Positions 52,883 to 61,874 of a stretch of DNA of 64,000 nt are shown here, one piece after another. The notes under the pieces were generated by a model. That model did no database searches and was not told the DNA's origin. It was given only the letters and a program-made list of their open reading frames with translations. The translations under genes were made by a program, and so were the position numbers. Location of the stretch: assembly GCF_052065355.1 (NCBI RefSeq), contig NZ_JBQHUF010000005.1:1-64000 (forward strand). Reading direction: 5' to 3'. The DNA comes from Flavonifractor sp052065355 (lineage in GTDB: Bacteria; Bacillota; Clostridia; Oscillospirales; Oscillospiraceae). Each line of letters starts with the position of its first letter. Position 1 is the stretch's first letter.

Positions 52883-53863
52883 TTACCACTGATCCTTCCC
52901 TTCCTCCTGAGGAAGCACCAGTGTAAAGGCACGGATGCCTACTTCGATCATGCTGTCGTCCGGCTCAAAGGTGGTCCAGTTCTGGAGCCACAGGCCGGGA
53001 GCCGTCATCAGGCGGGTAAACCAGTTGTCGTACCGACCCACCAGGCGGTTGAATTCGTAGGTCAGGCTGACGATCAGCGGCAGCAGCAGCAGATGCAGTC
53101 CCATCCGGGCAAAGGTATTGGTCACGGATACGTAAGTAAACACCACACTGGAAAGCAGGATGCTCACTACGATGACCACGAACAGGAAGCTGGTGCCGCA
53201 GCGGGGATGATGCCGGGGTTGTTTACGCACATTCTCCACCGTCAGGGGCAGGCCGTGCTCATAGCAGAAAATGGTCTTGTGCTCCGCGCCGTGGTACTGG
53301 AACACCCGGTGGATGTCCTTGGTGTGGGAACAGAAGATCAGATACCCCACAAAAATCACAATGCGCACCACGCCCTCCAGCAGGTTGCGCACCCACATGG
53401 CCAGAGGCACCGCCCGTCCAAACAGCCCCACCAGGGCCGTAGGCAGCAGAATGAACAGCGCCACGGAAAAGAGGATACCCAGTACCACCGCGAAGGTGAC
53501 CAGGGCGGAGGCCGCCTTCTCGCTGCCCAAGTGTTCGTCCAGCCAACGCTCAAATTTGGAGGGCTCCTCCGGCTCCTCCTCGTCCTCCGGCATAAAAGAT
53601 GCGGAGTACATCAGTGCCTTCACCCCGTTGGCCATGGAGGAACAGAAATTGAACACGCCCCGGATAAAGGGCACGCCCAGCAGCGGGTGCTTGTCCTTGA
53701 TCAGCACCCGCTCCTCTACCTGCTCCTCCAGCTCCCCGTCAGGCTTGCGGACTACCACGGCCTTCTTCTCCGGGCCCAGCATCATGATGCCCTCGATGAG
53801 TGCCTGGCCGCCGATCATGGTCTTATAGGGGGTCTGGCAGGCTTGTTTCGTCTCGTTCGACAT
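52883..53863 (-). CDS. DUF1385 domain-containing membrane protein
   Basis: 326 residues. N-terminal cytoplasmic part TMIGGQALIEGIMMLGPEKK near residue 15, four membrane helices (about 125-155, 160-185, 215-245, 250-275), and the conserved FQYHGAEHKTIFCYEHGLPL near 190 and HPRCGTSFLFVVI near 220. This is the DUF1385 signature with potential metal-binding His and Cys; the function is unknown. It heads the prmC-recA run from a promoter nested in the upstream terminator. Confidence 0.9.
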   Translation of the reverse strand: MSNETKQACQTPYKTMIGGQALIEGIMMLGPEKKAVVVRKPDGELEEQVEERVLIKDKHPLLGVPFIRGVFNFCSSMANGVKALMYSASFMPEDEEEPEEPSKFERWLDEHLGSEKAASALVTFAVVLGILFSVALFILLPTALVGLFGRAVPLAMWVRNLLEGVVRIVIFVGYLIFCSHTKDIHRVFQYHGAEHKTIFCYEHGLPLTVENVRKQPRHHPRCGTSFLFVVIVVSILLSSVVFTYVSVTNTFARMGLHLLLLPLIVSLTYEFNRLVGRYDNWFTRLMTAPGLWLQNWTTFEPDDSMIEVGIRAFTLVLPQEEGKDQW

Positions 53864-53908
53864 GCAGTTTTTGTTCTCCTTGCTGTTGGAATCTGATATA
53901 TCCTGTAT

Positions 53909-53957
53909 ATTGTACCAAACCCGCGCCCTGATTGCAAGGGGCGCGGGTTTGGTTTTT
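53909..53957. promoter_or_regulatory. Terminator hairpin with nested promoter for the DUF1385-recA run
   Basis: A 15-bp stem (53914-53928 and 53939-53953), loop of 10, T-tract on the plus-strand side. On the minus strand the loop holds -35 TTGCAA (53932-53937), and -10 TACAAT (53909-53914) follows at 17-base spacing, just outside the stem. It separates the histidine kinase gene from DUF1385. Confidence 0.7.
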
Positions 53958-53973
53958 AGAACTTATGTTCTAT

Positions 53974-55392
53974 TTATGTCTGAGAACGGATGGGCAGACG
54001 GATAGTGACGATACAGCCGCCGCCCTCCGCGTTGCCGATCTCCAGGGTACCCTCATGGCGGCCGATGATCTCGTCGCACACCGCCAGACCGATGCCGGAG
54101 CCTCTGGCCTTGGAGGAACCCTTATAGAATTTATATTTGACGTGGGGCAACTCGTCCTCGGGGATACCGGGACCATAGTCCCGGATGGTAATGACCACCT
54201 GGTCGCCCTCCCCCCGGATGGCGGTGTCGATCCGCTTGCCGGAGCCGCCGTGCTTGGCGGCATTGTCCAGCACGTTGCAGAACACCTGCCGCAGCCGCTC
54301 CGGATCGCCGGAAATGAGGGGGAACTCCTCCTCACAGTCGAAGTGGTTGAGTTCGATCCCCTCCCGGCGGAAGAACTCCCGGTAGGTGTATACCGCGTCC
54401 TCCAGTTCCGCCTTGATATCCATAGGCTCCACGGACAGTGTAAACCGGCCGTCCTGGATGCGGGAGAATTCCAGCAGCTCTTCCACCATGTTGGTCAAAC
54501 GCCGGGCTTCGGACACAATAATGCCCATGCCCTTTTTTACATCGCCGCTGTCCCGCACTTCCCCGTTCATAATGGTCTCTGCCCAGCCGTTAATGGCAGT
54601 AAGAGGGGTGCGCAGCTCATGGGAGACGGAGGAGATGAACTCGTTCTTCATCTTCTCGCTCTGGCTGATTTTCAGCGACATATCGTTGATGGCATCGGTG
54701 AGATCACCGATTTCGTCATCAAACCGCTTCTCGATCTGCACACCGTAGGATCCGGCGGCAATGTGCTTGGCGGTCTCCGTAATGCTGGCTACCGGCTCCA
54801 CAATGGAGCGGACAAAGTACAGGTTGGAAAAGTACACCATAGCCAGGATCCCCAGCCCAATGCCCAAGGACATGGCCACGATGAGAATGATCTGCCTATC
54901 CACGATGCGCAGAGAAGTGACGTAGCGCATGGCGCCTACCACTTCCCCATTCATGATCAGCGGGCTGGAGGCCGCCATGATGTGCTCCCCGGTGCTGGGG
55001 TCGGAGCCGGACCAGCACTTGGTCTTGCCCTGGCTCAGCGCCTCGGCGATGTCCGGCGTATTGGGTGCACGGAAGGCGGTCAGATCAGAGCTGGAAAAGC
55101 GGATCTGGCCGCTGGCGTCCAGAAACTCCACCTCCAGCTTATCTCCCGACTGGTCCCCCGCCACCAGAGAACGGGCGTATTCATAATAGCTGTCCTCCGA
55201 CAGAAAGTAGCTGAAGCTCTGCACCGCGTTTTCCGCCTTCTGGGTCAGTGATTCGCTGAGGGTGGAATAATAGTAGCTCCCCATGGCGGCGGAAAAGGCC
55301 GACACCGCCAGCAGGACGATAAACAGCACCACACTGATGGAGTTCACCATCCAACGCTTGCGGATCCCGCGGATGCCTTTGATCTTCTTCAT
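53974..55392 (-). CDS. Sensor histidine kinase
   Basis: 472 residues. First helix (about 15-35), an extracytoplasmic sensor of about 115 residues, second helix (about 165-188), HAMP (about 190-240), HisKA with the phospho-acceptor in ISSVSHELRTPLTAINGW near 258, and HATPase_c with the N-box VLDNAAKHGGSG near 380, DYGPGIP near 408 and GSGIGLAVC near 435. It pairs with the OmpR regulator just upstream. The signal is unknown. Confidence 0.93.
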   Translation of the reverse strand: MKKIKGIRGIRKRWMVNSISVVLFIVLLAVSAFSAAMGSYYYSTLSESLTQKAENAVQSFSYFLSEDSYYEYARSLVAGDQSGDKLEVEFLDASGQIRFSSSDLTAFRAPNTPDIAEALSQGKTKCWSGSDPSTGEHIMAASSPLIMNGEVVGAMRYVTSLRIVDRQIILIVAMSLGIGLGILAMVYFSNLYFVRSIVEPVASITETAKHIAAGSYGVQIEKRFDDEIGDLTDAINDMSLKISQSEKMKNEFISSVSHELRTPLTAINGWAETIMNGEVRDSGDVKKGMGIIVSEARRLTNMVEELLEFSRIQDGRFTLSVEPMDIKAELEDAVYTYREFFRREGIELNHFDCEEEFPLISGDPERLRQVFCNVLDNAAKHGGSGKRIDTAIRGEGDQVVITIRDYGPGIPEDELPHVKYKFYKGSSKARGSGIGLAVCDEIIGRHEGTLEIGNAEGGGCIVTIRLPIRSQT

Positions 55393-55438
55393 ATGTTATC
55401 CTCTCACCACCTGGGTTTTTTGCGCATTTTTGGTCAAA

Positions 55439-56125
55439 TCAGAAGCCCCACTTGTACCCGTAGCCCCAGACAGTCGTGATAAACGTGGGATTGGTGGGAT
55501 CATCCTCGATCTTGATCCGCAGACGCCGGATATTCACGTCCACGATCTTCAGCTCACCGAAGTAGTCCCGGCCCCACACAGAGTCCAGGATCTCTTCCCG
55601 GGACAGCGCCTTACCCGGATTGTCCATAAACAGCTTGATGATGGAGTACTCCACCTGGGTCAGCTTGACCCGCTGTCCGTTCTTCTCCAGCGTCCGGTTG
55701 CGGGTATTGAGCAGGAAGGGCGGCTGACTGATCTCGCCGGAATCCACCGGGTCCCCGCCGCCGGTACGGCGGTACAGGGCGTCGATCCGGGCGGTCAGCT
55801 CCGCCGGAGAGAAGGGCTTGGTCACATAGTCGTCCGCTCCGGTCATCAGGCCGGTGACCTTGTCCATCTCCTGGGTGCGGGCGGTGAGCATGATGATACC
55901 GATCTTATTGTCCCCCGCCCGAATCCGGCGGCAGACCTCAAAGCCGTCCATATCGGGCAGCATGATATCCAGCAGCGCCACCTTGATGTCCGGATTGCGC
56001 TTGAGCTGGGCCAGCGCCTCCTCACCGGTCTCAGCCTCAATGGCTTCGTAGCCGGCACGCTTCAGATTGATGACCACAAAGCTGCGGATGTTGGCCTCAT
56101 CCTCCAGCACGAGCACCTTTTTCAT
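55439..56125 (-). CDS. OmpR-family response regulator
   Basis: 228 residues. Receiver domain with the acidic pocket LVLEDEANIRS and the phospho-acceptor Asp in VALLDIMLPDMDGFEV near 52, the conserved Lys in YVTKPFSPAEL near 103, then a winged-helix DNA-binding domain (about 130-225, ending TTVWGYGYKWGF). Transcribed between the lipoprotein gene and the histidine kinase gene. Confidence 0.94.
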   Translation of the reverse strand: MKKVLVLEDEANIRSFVVINLKRAGYEAIEAETGEEALAQLKRNPDIKVALLDIMLPDMDGFEVCRRIRAGDNKIGIIMLTARTQEMDKVTGLMTGADDYVTKPFSPAELTARIDALYRRTGGGDPVDSGEISQPPFLLNTRNRTLEKNGQRVKLTQVEYSIIKLFMDNPGKALSREEILDSVWGRDYFGELKIVDVNIRRLRIKIEDDPTNPTFITTVWGYGYKWGF

Positions 56126-56147
56126 GTCCGCTTCCTCCCGCTTTCTA

Positions 56148-57554
56148 TTAGTCGTAAGACCACTCGTTGGTGATCAGAGCAAAGTTCGCCTTCACGCCCT
56201 CCTCGTCCAGGCCGCAGTCCCAGTCGCACTGGAGCAGCCGGGCGGCATAAATCGTATCGCTGTCGGTATCGTCAGGCAGCAGCCGGAACCGCCCCGCCAT
56301 ATTGGCACGCATGAACCGGTTATCGCCGCTGAGGGCATAGATGACCAGGAAGGGCACCGGCTCAGAGTTCTCTCCCTCCCAGTAGGAGAAGATCACCGCC
56401 CGTTCGCCTCCGGCTACATCGTTCCGGGAAACGGTGATCTTACCTTCCCAGCTCTCCGGCAGGATGAAGTACCACTTGTCCCGGTCATTGTAATAGGTGG
56501 TAAATACCAGCTCGGCATTTCCGTTGATATCGTACTGGAGCCAGCGGATGGCCCAGAAATTGACCGCGATGCTCAGGCTGCTGGGGTCGGTCAGGGCATA
56601 GGGATCGGGCAGCTCCAAAATCCCATCATGATTGATATCCTTCGCGGAGACCGCTGTATACCAGCGGATGGTCCCATCGCTCTCACCCGTGCTGGTATTC
56701 AGCGTAATATTCTGCAATTTTCCGTTTTTCCAGGCAAAAATATCGGTGATGTGTCCATCATCACTGTACGTCGTGCTGTTAAAAGAGGACAGGCTGTCGC
56801 CAGTCGTGTAGCTGCCGTTAGCAGAGTAGATGGAATCCACAAATACCGCCGGCACGCCGCCCTGAAGCTGGCCGGTCCGCACACCGTTCTCCGAAAGGCC
56901 GGTGATATTTCGGGACAGCGGCGCGGAGGAGTCCAGCTCCATCATGCCATCCCGGTAATCATACAGCTCTGCCCGGGTCCCGCTTTCCGCTGTACCTGTA
57001 TGGATGACCACAATTTCATTGACGCCGTCCATATCTAGATCGCATACCTGGAAGTCGGTATATTCCGTCCGCATCAGCTCCAGAACCTGGTCATTGTGGA
57101 TGGAGTAGGCCGCCAGCGAGTACAGCTTATCGCTCTGCTGCCACCCTACGATGATCTCCTTCCCCGGCACGCCGTCCAGGTCCTGATACCCCACCACATA
57201 GATGGCGGTACCGGCGCCCTCGATCATTGCCGCCAGCTCATAGTCCTCAGCAGACTGACGATAGATGCAGATCTTCAGCTGGCGCTCGTCCGAGCTGACC
57301 CGGAAAAAGGCGATAGCCTCCTGCACACCGTCCCCGTCCAGATCCTGAAGCTGCACCTTCTGGGTCAGCTCTCCGGTCAGAGGCGCGGCGTATTCTCCGC
57401 CGGCATTGAGCATCTCATTGATCTTTTCGTCCAGCTTTAAATAGTCATCCGGCGCCTTAGGCGGTGCATACAGCTCGTCCACCGATTGGGAAAAGCAGCC
57501 GGTCAGCAGGAGCAGCAGCCCCGCCGCCAGAAGCAGCCTGAATCGTTTTATCAT
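56148..57554 (-). CDS. Large lipoprotein with FG-GAP/VCBS-like calcium-loop repeats
   Basis: 468 residues: lipoprotein signal (LLLLLTGCFSQS, Cys near residue 19) and a beta-propeller-like body. Repeated acidic loops DLDGDGVQEAI near 72, DLDGVPGKEII near 125, DLDMDGVNEIVVI near 170 and DINHDGILELPD near 310 resemble the Ca-binding loops of FG-GAP/VCBS repeats. GGAGGG precedes ATG 57554. It is first in an operon with the two-component system, so it may be a sensor accessory; its function is not known. Confidence 0.8.
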   Translation of the reverse strand: MIKRFRLLLAAGLLLLLTGCFSQSVDELYAPPKAPDDYLKLDEKINEMLNAGGEYAAPLTGELTQKVQLQDLDGDGVQEAIAFFRVSSDERQLKICIYRQSAEDYELAAMIEGAGTAIYVVGYQDLDGVPGKEIIVGWQQSDKLYSLAAYSIHNDQVLELMRTEYTDFQVCDLDMDGVNEIVVIHTGTAESGTRAELYDYRDGMMELDSSAPLSRNITGLSENGVRTGQLQGGVPAVFVDSIYSANGSYTTGDSLSSFNSTTYSDDGHITDIFAWKNGKLQNITLNTSTGESDGTIRWYTAVSAKDINHDGILELPDPYALTDPSSLSIAVNFWAIRWLQYDINGNAELVFTTYYNDRDKWYFILPESWEGKITVSRNDVAGGERAVIFSYWEGENSEPVPFLVIYALSGDNRFMRANMAGRFRLLPDDTDSDTIYAARLLQCDWDCGLDEEGVKANFALITNEWSYD

Positions 57555-57656
57555 ACAAAACCCTCCGTGGGACCCCATTTGGTATGTCAACGATATCATA
57601 TCACATCTCGAAAACAAATGATACGGTATTTTTCTGAATTTCTCTGGAAAGACCAC

Positions 57657-57685
57657 TTGCCAACACGCGGCAACTCATGTATAAT
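57657..57685 (+). promoter_or_regulatory. tRNA-Leu promoter
   Basis: TTGCCA (57657-57662) and TATAAT (57680-57685), spacer 17, 17 bp before the tRNA. Confidence 0.85.
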
Positions 57686-57701
57686 ACCCTTCGTACCACA
57701 T

Positions 57702-57788
57702 GCCGGTATGATGGAATTGGTAGACGTGACGGACTCAAAATCCGTTGATGGCGACATCGTGTCGGTTCGAGTCCGACTACCGGCACCA
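57702..57788 (+). tRNA. tRNA-Leu (anticodon CAA)
   Basis: 87 bases with encoded CCA and the long variable arm of class II tRNAs. Acceptor GCCGGTA/TACCGGC, anticodon stem ACGGA/TCCGT with loop CTCAAAA (anticodon CAA, codon TTG), T-loop GTTCGAGTC. Confidence 0.96.
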
Positions 57789-57790
57789 GT

Positions 57791-57825
57791 CCGCCGCAGG
57801 CCATCTGCCTGCGGCGGGCTTTTTT
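57791..57825 (+). terminator. tRNA-Leu terminator
   Basis: An 11-bp GC stem (57791-57801 and 57807-57817), then CTTTTTT. Confidence 0.9.
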
Positions 57826-57856
57826 CATCCTATCTGCGGGGAAAGGTGTTGGTAAT

Positions 57857-58249
57857 ATGGATACGTCTCCCTATTATCTGTCCGATCTGGGGACCTACTT
57901 CGGCGATCATTCCCTGGAGTTCACCCTTTACGACACTCTGTATCAGGCCATGGACGCCGCCTTTCCCGAAGCACGGGTGAAGGTGCAGAAAAGCCAGATC
58001 AGTTTCTACGGACGCCACCTGTTTGCCGCCGCCTCCCTTCCGGTCCGCCGAAAAAAGGACTGGCCGGAGCACTGTCTCCTGGTCACCTTCGGGCTGGGTG
58101 AGCGGGTGGAAGATCCCCACATTGCCGTGGCTGTGGAGCCCTATCCCAACCGCTGGACCCATCATGTGGTGGTCAGCAGTCCGGAGCAGGTCGATAGCCA
58201 GCTGTTGGGCTGGCTGAAGGATGCCTGGCTCTTCTCTGAACAAAAATGA
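57857..58249 (+). CDS. DUF5655-like small protein
   Basis: 130 residues, soluble. KVQKSQISFYGRHLFAAASL near residue 38, VTFGLGERVEDPHIAV near 78 and EPYPNRWTHHVVVSSPEQVD near 94 fit the DUF5655 family as I know it. Function unknown. It lies 68 bases after tRNA-Leu and is convergent with galM. A bidirectional terminator follows. Confidence 0.75.
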   Translation: MDTSPYYLSDLGTYFGDHSLEFTLYDTLYQAMDAAFPEARVKVQKSQISFYGRHLFAAASLPVRRKKDWPEHCLLVTFGLGERVEDPHIAVAVEPYPNRWTHHVVVSSPEQVDSQLLGWLKDAWLFSEQK

Positions 58250-58255
58250 CAAGCA

Positions 58256-58287
58256 AAAAGGCAGGCGCCCGAAGGCGCCTGCCTTTT
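58256..58287. terminator. Bidirectional terminator between the DUF5655 gene and galM
   Basis: A perfect 14-bp stem (58256-58269 and 58274-58287) with A-tract and T-tract flanks. Confidence 0.92.
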
Positions 58288-58299
58288 CTACTACGCTTA

Positions 58300-59337
58300 T
58301 TACACCGATGTCACCCGATAAGCGGTTGTGTGATGGTAGCTCTCTCCGGCACGCAGCAGCACGGAGGGAAACTCCGGGTGATGCACGGCATCCGGCCACC
58401 CCTGGGTCTCCAGGCAGAAAGCCGACCGGGGGCCATAAGAGGCACCGCCCTTCCCGGGCGTGCCGTCCAGATAGTTTGCGGTGTAGAGCTGCAAACCGGG
58501 CTGGGTGGTGCAGCACTCCAGGCACAGCCCGCCGCCGGTGACCCGGGCTGCCAGCCGCATGGGAGAGCGGGGCTGGCAGCTCAGGACAAAGTTGTGGTCG
58601 TACCCGTTGCCCAGGGTCAGCTGGGGGTGCTCCATGGCCAGGCCCTGGAGAAACTCCATCGGCTGCCGCAGGTCAAAGGGCGTGCCGTCTACCGGAATCA
58701 GCACGCCGGTGGGGGTGCTGTTTTCATCGGTCTCGGTGATGGCATCCGCCCAAACCTGGATCCGCTGACCCTCCAGGGAGCCGCAGGCATGGCCCATCAG
58801 GTTGAAGTAACTGTGGTTGGTAAGGTTGCAGAGGGTATCGGCGTCACTCTCCGCCCGGTAATCCAGGGTAAGCACCCCGTCGGCGGTAAGGGTGTAGGTC
58901 ACCCGCACCCGCAGTCTGCCGGGAAAGCCCTCCTCCCCATCGGGACTGACGTGGCTGAGCACCAGGGCTCCGTTCTCCTCCTGGGCCTGCCACACCGCCT
59001 GATTAAAGCCGTGGATCCCTCCATGGAGGCAATTGGGGCCGTTGTTGGCCGCCAGAGGGTAAGTCTTTCCGTTCAAGTCAAAGGAGGCTCCGCCAATCCG
59101 GTTGGCCACCCGGCCTACCAGGGCGCCCAGGTACTTGTCCTGAGCCTCATACTCAGCCAGAGTTTCGCATCCCAGCACGATGTCCCGTTCTCCCTCGCCG
59201 GCGGGAACGGTAAAGGAGCGGAGGATGCCGCCATAGGTCAGCACCTGGGCGGCGTACCGGCCGGCCCTAAGGGTCCAGAGCTCCACCTCCTGCCGGTCGG
59301 CAGTCAGTCCAAAGGGCTGCCACATCAGTTCCGCCAT
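58300..59337 (-). CDS. galM: Aldose 1-epimerase (galactose mutarotase)
   Basis: 345 residues. Interconverts alpha and beta galactose so that GalK receives the alpha form. NRIGGASFDLNGKTYPLAAN near residue 83, the catalytic His pair in NGPNCLHGGIHGFNQ near 103 and TNHSYFNLMG near 178, and the late catalytic Glu region PRSAFCLETQGWPDAVH near 305. It is last in galK-galE-galT-galM, 3 bases after galT. Confidence 0.93.
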   Translation of the reverse strand: MAELMWQPFGLTADRQEVELWTLRAGRYAAQVLTYGGILRSFTVPAGEGERDIVLGCETLAEYEAQDKYLGALVGRVANRIGGASFDLNGKTYPLAANNGPNCLHGGIHGFNQAVWQAQEENGALVLSHVSPDGEEGFPGRLRVRVTYTLTADGVLTLDYRAESDADTLCNLTNHSYFNLMGHACGSLEGQRIQVWADAITETDENSTPTGVLIPVDGTPFDLRQPMEFLQGLAMEHPQLTLGNGYDHNFVLSCQPRSPMRLAARVTGGGLCLECCTTQPGLQLYTANYLDGTPGKGGASYGPRSAFCLETQGWPDAVHHPEFPSVLLRAGESYHHTTAYRVTSV

Positions 59338-59340
59338 GGC

Positions 59341-60840
59341 TTACACCTGCCTTAAGAAGCGGAGGAAGGACTCCTTGCCCTCCGGGGTACGGGCATACAC
59401 ACCGGCATGCTCCAGCACCTTGGCAAAGACTAGGCCGGTCTCCTTATACACGATATCCAGGGCGTTGTCCCCGGTGATGGTGTACTTGTCCTTGAAGCCC
59501 TCAGCCCAGTCGGCGTGAGACTCTGTCAGCGGGTCGGCACGCAGGTCCTCCCCCTTTACAAGCTTGTCCGCTACAGCAGCCAGCTCGGTTTTCAGCCGGG
59601 CGGGCAGCACCGCCAGACCCATGACCTCGATCAGGCCGATGTTCTCCTTCTTGATATGATGGAGCTCGGCGTGGGGATGATACAGCCCCAGAGGATGCTC
59701 CGGGGTAGTCAGGTTGTTGCGCAGCACCAGGTCCAGCTCGTAGTCGCTCCCCCGCCGCCGGGCAATGGGGGTGATGGTGTTGTGGGGCTCCCCGTCGGTC
59801 TCGGCCAGGATCATGGCGCTCTCGTCGGTGTAGCCCCGCCAGGACAGCAGGATCTTGTCGGCCAGCTCCACCAGCCGGGCAGGATCGGCACAGGTCAGGC
59901 GCACCACGGACATGGGCCACTTGACGATGCCGGAACGCACGTCCTCATAGCCGGGGAAAGTGAATTCGGTCTCCACGGGAGCCTTCTCCATGGCGAAGGT
60001 GTACCGGCCGCCCTGGAAGTGGTCGTGGGCCAGGATGGAGCCGCCCACGATGGGCAGGTCGGCGTTGGAGCCCACGAAGTAGTGGGGGAACTGGCCCACG
60101 AAGTCCAGCAGCTTGCCGAAGCAGGCCCGGTCGATCTTCATGGGGGTATGGACCTTGTTCAGGCAGATGCAGTGCTCGTTATAGTACACATAGGGAGAGT
60201 ACTGCAAAAACCAGGGAGAGCCGTTGATGGTGATGGGAACGATACGGTGGTTCTGACGAGCGGGGTGATTCACCCGGCCGGCATAGCCCTCGTTCTCGGC
60301 GCACAGCTGGCACCGGGGATAGGCGGAGGCGGGCAGGTTGCGGGCCGCCGCGATAGCCTTGGGGTCCTTCTCCGGCTTGGACAGGTTGATGGTGATATCC
60401 AGCTCACCGTACTCGGTCTCCGCCTTCCACTGCACGTCCTTGGCGATGCGGTCCCGGCGGATGTAGTTGGTGTCCTGGCTGAATTTGTAGTACCAGTCAG
60501 TGGCCTTTTTAGGATCCTCCCGATACAGAGCCTGGAATTTCTCAATCACCTGGGCAGGCCGGGGGGTAAGGACACCCATCAGCTTGGTATCCAGCAGATC
60601 CCGGTAGGTGATGGTATTCTCCGCCAGCACGCCTCGCTCCGCCGCATCATCCAGCAGAGCATCCAGCACAACGGGCAGCTCCCCCTCCCCCATAGCGGGC
60701 AGAGGATCGGGCAGGGAGCAGCCGTCCAGACCCAGGGCGTCCAGCAGCACGTTGGCCGCCCACAGCTCCTCTGACGGCTGGATCAGCTCTTTATCCAGCG
60801 CATAGGACAGCAGCTTGGCAATGGCCTGGTCACGCTCCAT
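59341..60840 (-). CDS. galT: UDP-glucose-hexose-1-phosphate uridylyltransferase, Firmicutes (class II) type
   Basis: 499 residues, the long GalT form of Bacillota, clearly different from the 350-residue enterobacterial enzyme. GSILAHDHFQGGRY near residue 280 corresponds to the catalytic His region; CQLCAENEGYAGRVNHPARQ near 180 and PLGLYHPHAELHHIKKENIG near 380 are further family landmarks. Exchanges UMP between UDP-glucose and galactose-1-phosphate. Lies 2 bases after the galE stop. Confidence 0.94.
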   Translation of the reverse strand: MERDQAIAKLLSYALDKELIQPSEELWAANVLLDALGLDGCSLPDPLPAMGEGELPVVLDALLDDAAERGVLAENTITYRDLLDTKLMGVLTPRPAQVIEKFQALYREDPKKATDWYYKFSQDTNYIRRDRIAKDVQWKAETEYGELDITINLSKPEKDPKAIAAARNLPASAYPRCQLCAENEGYAGRVNHPARQNHRIVPITINGSPWFLQYSPYVYYNEHCICLNKVHTPMKIDRACFGKLLDFVGQFPHYFVGSNADLPIVGGSILAHDHFQGGRYTFAMEKAPVETEFTFPGYEDVRSGIVKWPMSVVRLTCADPARLVELADKILLSWRGYTDESAMILAETDGEPHNTITPIARRRGSDYELDLVLRNNLTTPEHPLGLYHPHAELHHIKKENIGLIEVMGLAVLPARLKTELAAVADKLVKGEDLRADPLTESHADWAEGFKDKYTITGDNALDIVYKETGLVFAKVLEHAGVYARTPEGKESFLRFLRQV

Positions 60841-60842
60841 GC

Positions 60843-61835
60843 TCAGCCCTCCTCAAAGCCATGGGGGTGGTTTTTATGCCAGGCCCAGGCGGTGGCTACG
60901 ATGGTGGACAGGTCGTTGTACTTGGGCTTCCAGCCCAGCACCTTGATGGCCTTCTCGGAGGAGGCAATCAGCTGGGCGGGATCTCCGGCACGCCGGGGGG
61001 CGATCTGCGCGGGGATGGGATGGCCGGTAACGGAGCGGGCCACGTCGATGACCTCCTGCACCGTAAAGCCTACGCCGTTGCCCAGGTTGAACACGTTGTT
61101 CTCCCCGCCGTTCATCAGGTAGTCCAGAGCCAGGATGTGAGCCTGGGCCAGATCGGTAACGTGGATGTAGTCCCGGATGCAGGTGCCGTCCTTGGTGGGA
61201 TAGTCGTCGCCGAACACACTCACCGCCTCGCGCTGGCCGTTGGGCACCTGGAGGATGATGGGGATCAGGTGGGTCTCAGGATCGTGGGCCTCACCGATTT
61301 TTCCGGAGATGTGGGCGCCGCAGGCATTGAAGTACCGCAGAGCCACATATTTCAGGCCGTGGGCGCGGGACACCCAGCCCATCATGTGCTCCATCGCCAG
61401 CTTGGTCTGGCCGTAGCAGTTGGTGGGGATGGTCTTGTCATCCTCCAGAATGGGCACCTGCTCCGGCTCGCCGTAGGTGGCGGCGGTGGAGGAGAAGACG
61501 ATCTTGTCTACGCCGTGGGCCACCATGGACTGGAGGAGCACCATGGTGCCGTAGAGGTTGTTATCATAGTACTTCAGAGGATCGGACATGGACTCTCCCA
61601 CCTGGGAGGAGGCGGCAAAATGGATCACGCCGTCGATCTTTTCCGCCTGGAACAGGGTGTCCAGAGCCCCACGGTCCCGGATGTCCAGCTGATAGAACTT
61701 GGCCTTGGGGTGGACCGCAGCCCTGAAGCCGGTCTGCAGATTGTCGGCCACTACGACCTCGCGGCCGGCGTCGATCAGTTCATATACCGTATGGGAGCCG
61801 ATATAGCCAGCTCCGCCCAATACCAAAATCGCCAT
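60843..61835 (-). CDS. galE: UDP-glucose 4-epimerase
   Basis: 330 residues. Rossmann motif LVLGGAGYIGSHTVYEL at residues 4-20, AASSQVGESM near 80, the catalytic Ser-Thr in FSSTAATYG near 120 and Tyr-x3-Lys in YGQTKLAMEHM near 145. Interconverts UDP-galactose and UDP-glucose with bound NAD. ATG 61835 has AAAGGAG about 10 bases upstream. Confidence 0.96.
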   Translation of the reverse strand: MAILVLGGAGYIGSHTVYELIDAGREVVVADNLQTGFRAAVHPKAKFYQLDIRDRGALDTLFQAEKIDGVIHFAASSQVGESMSDPLKYYDNNLYGTMVLLQSMVAHGVDKIVFSSTAATYGEPEQVPILEDDKTIPTNCYGQTKLAMEHMMGWVSRAHGLKYVALRYFNACGAHISGKIGEAHDPETHLIPIILQVPNGQREAVSVFGDDYPTKDGTCIRDYIHVTDLAQAHILALDYLMNGGENNVFNLGNGVGFTVQEVIDVARSVTGHPIPAQIAPRRAGDPAQLIASSEKAIKVLGWKPKYNDLSTIVATAWAWHKNHPHGFEEG

Positions 61836-61874
61836 TTCAGATACGCTCCTTTCACAGCACAGCAATCAAATCAT

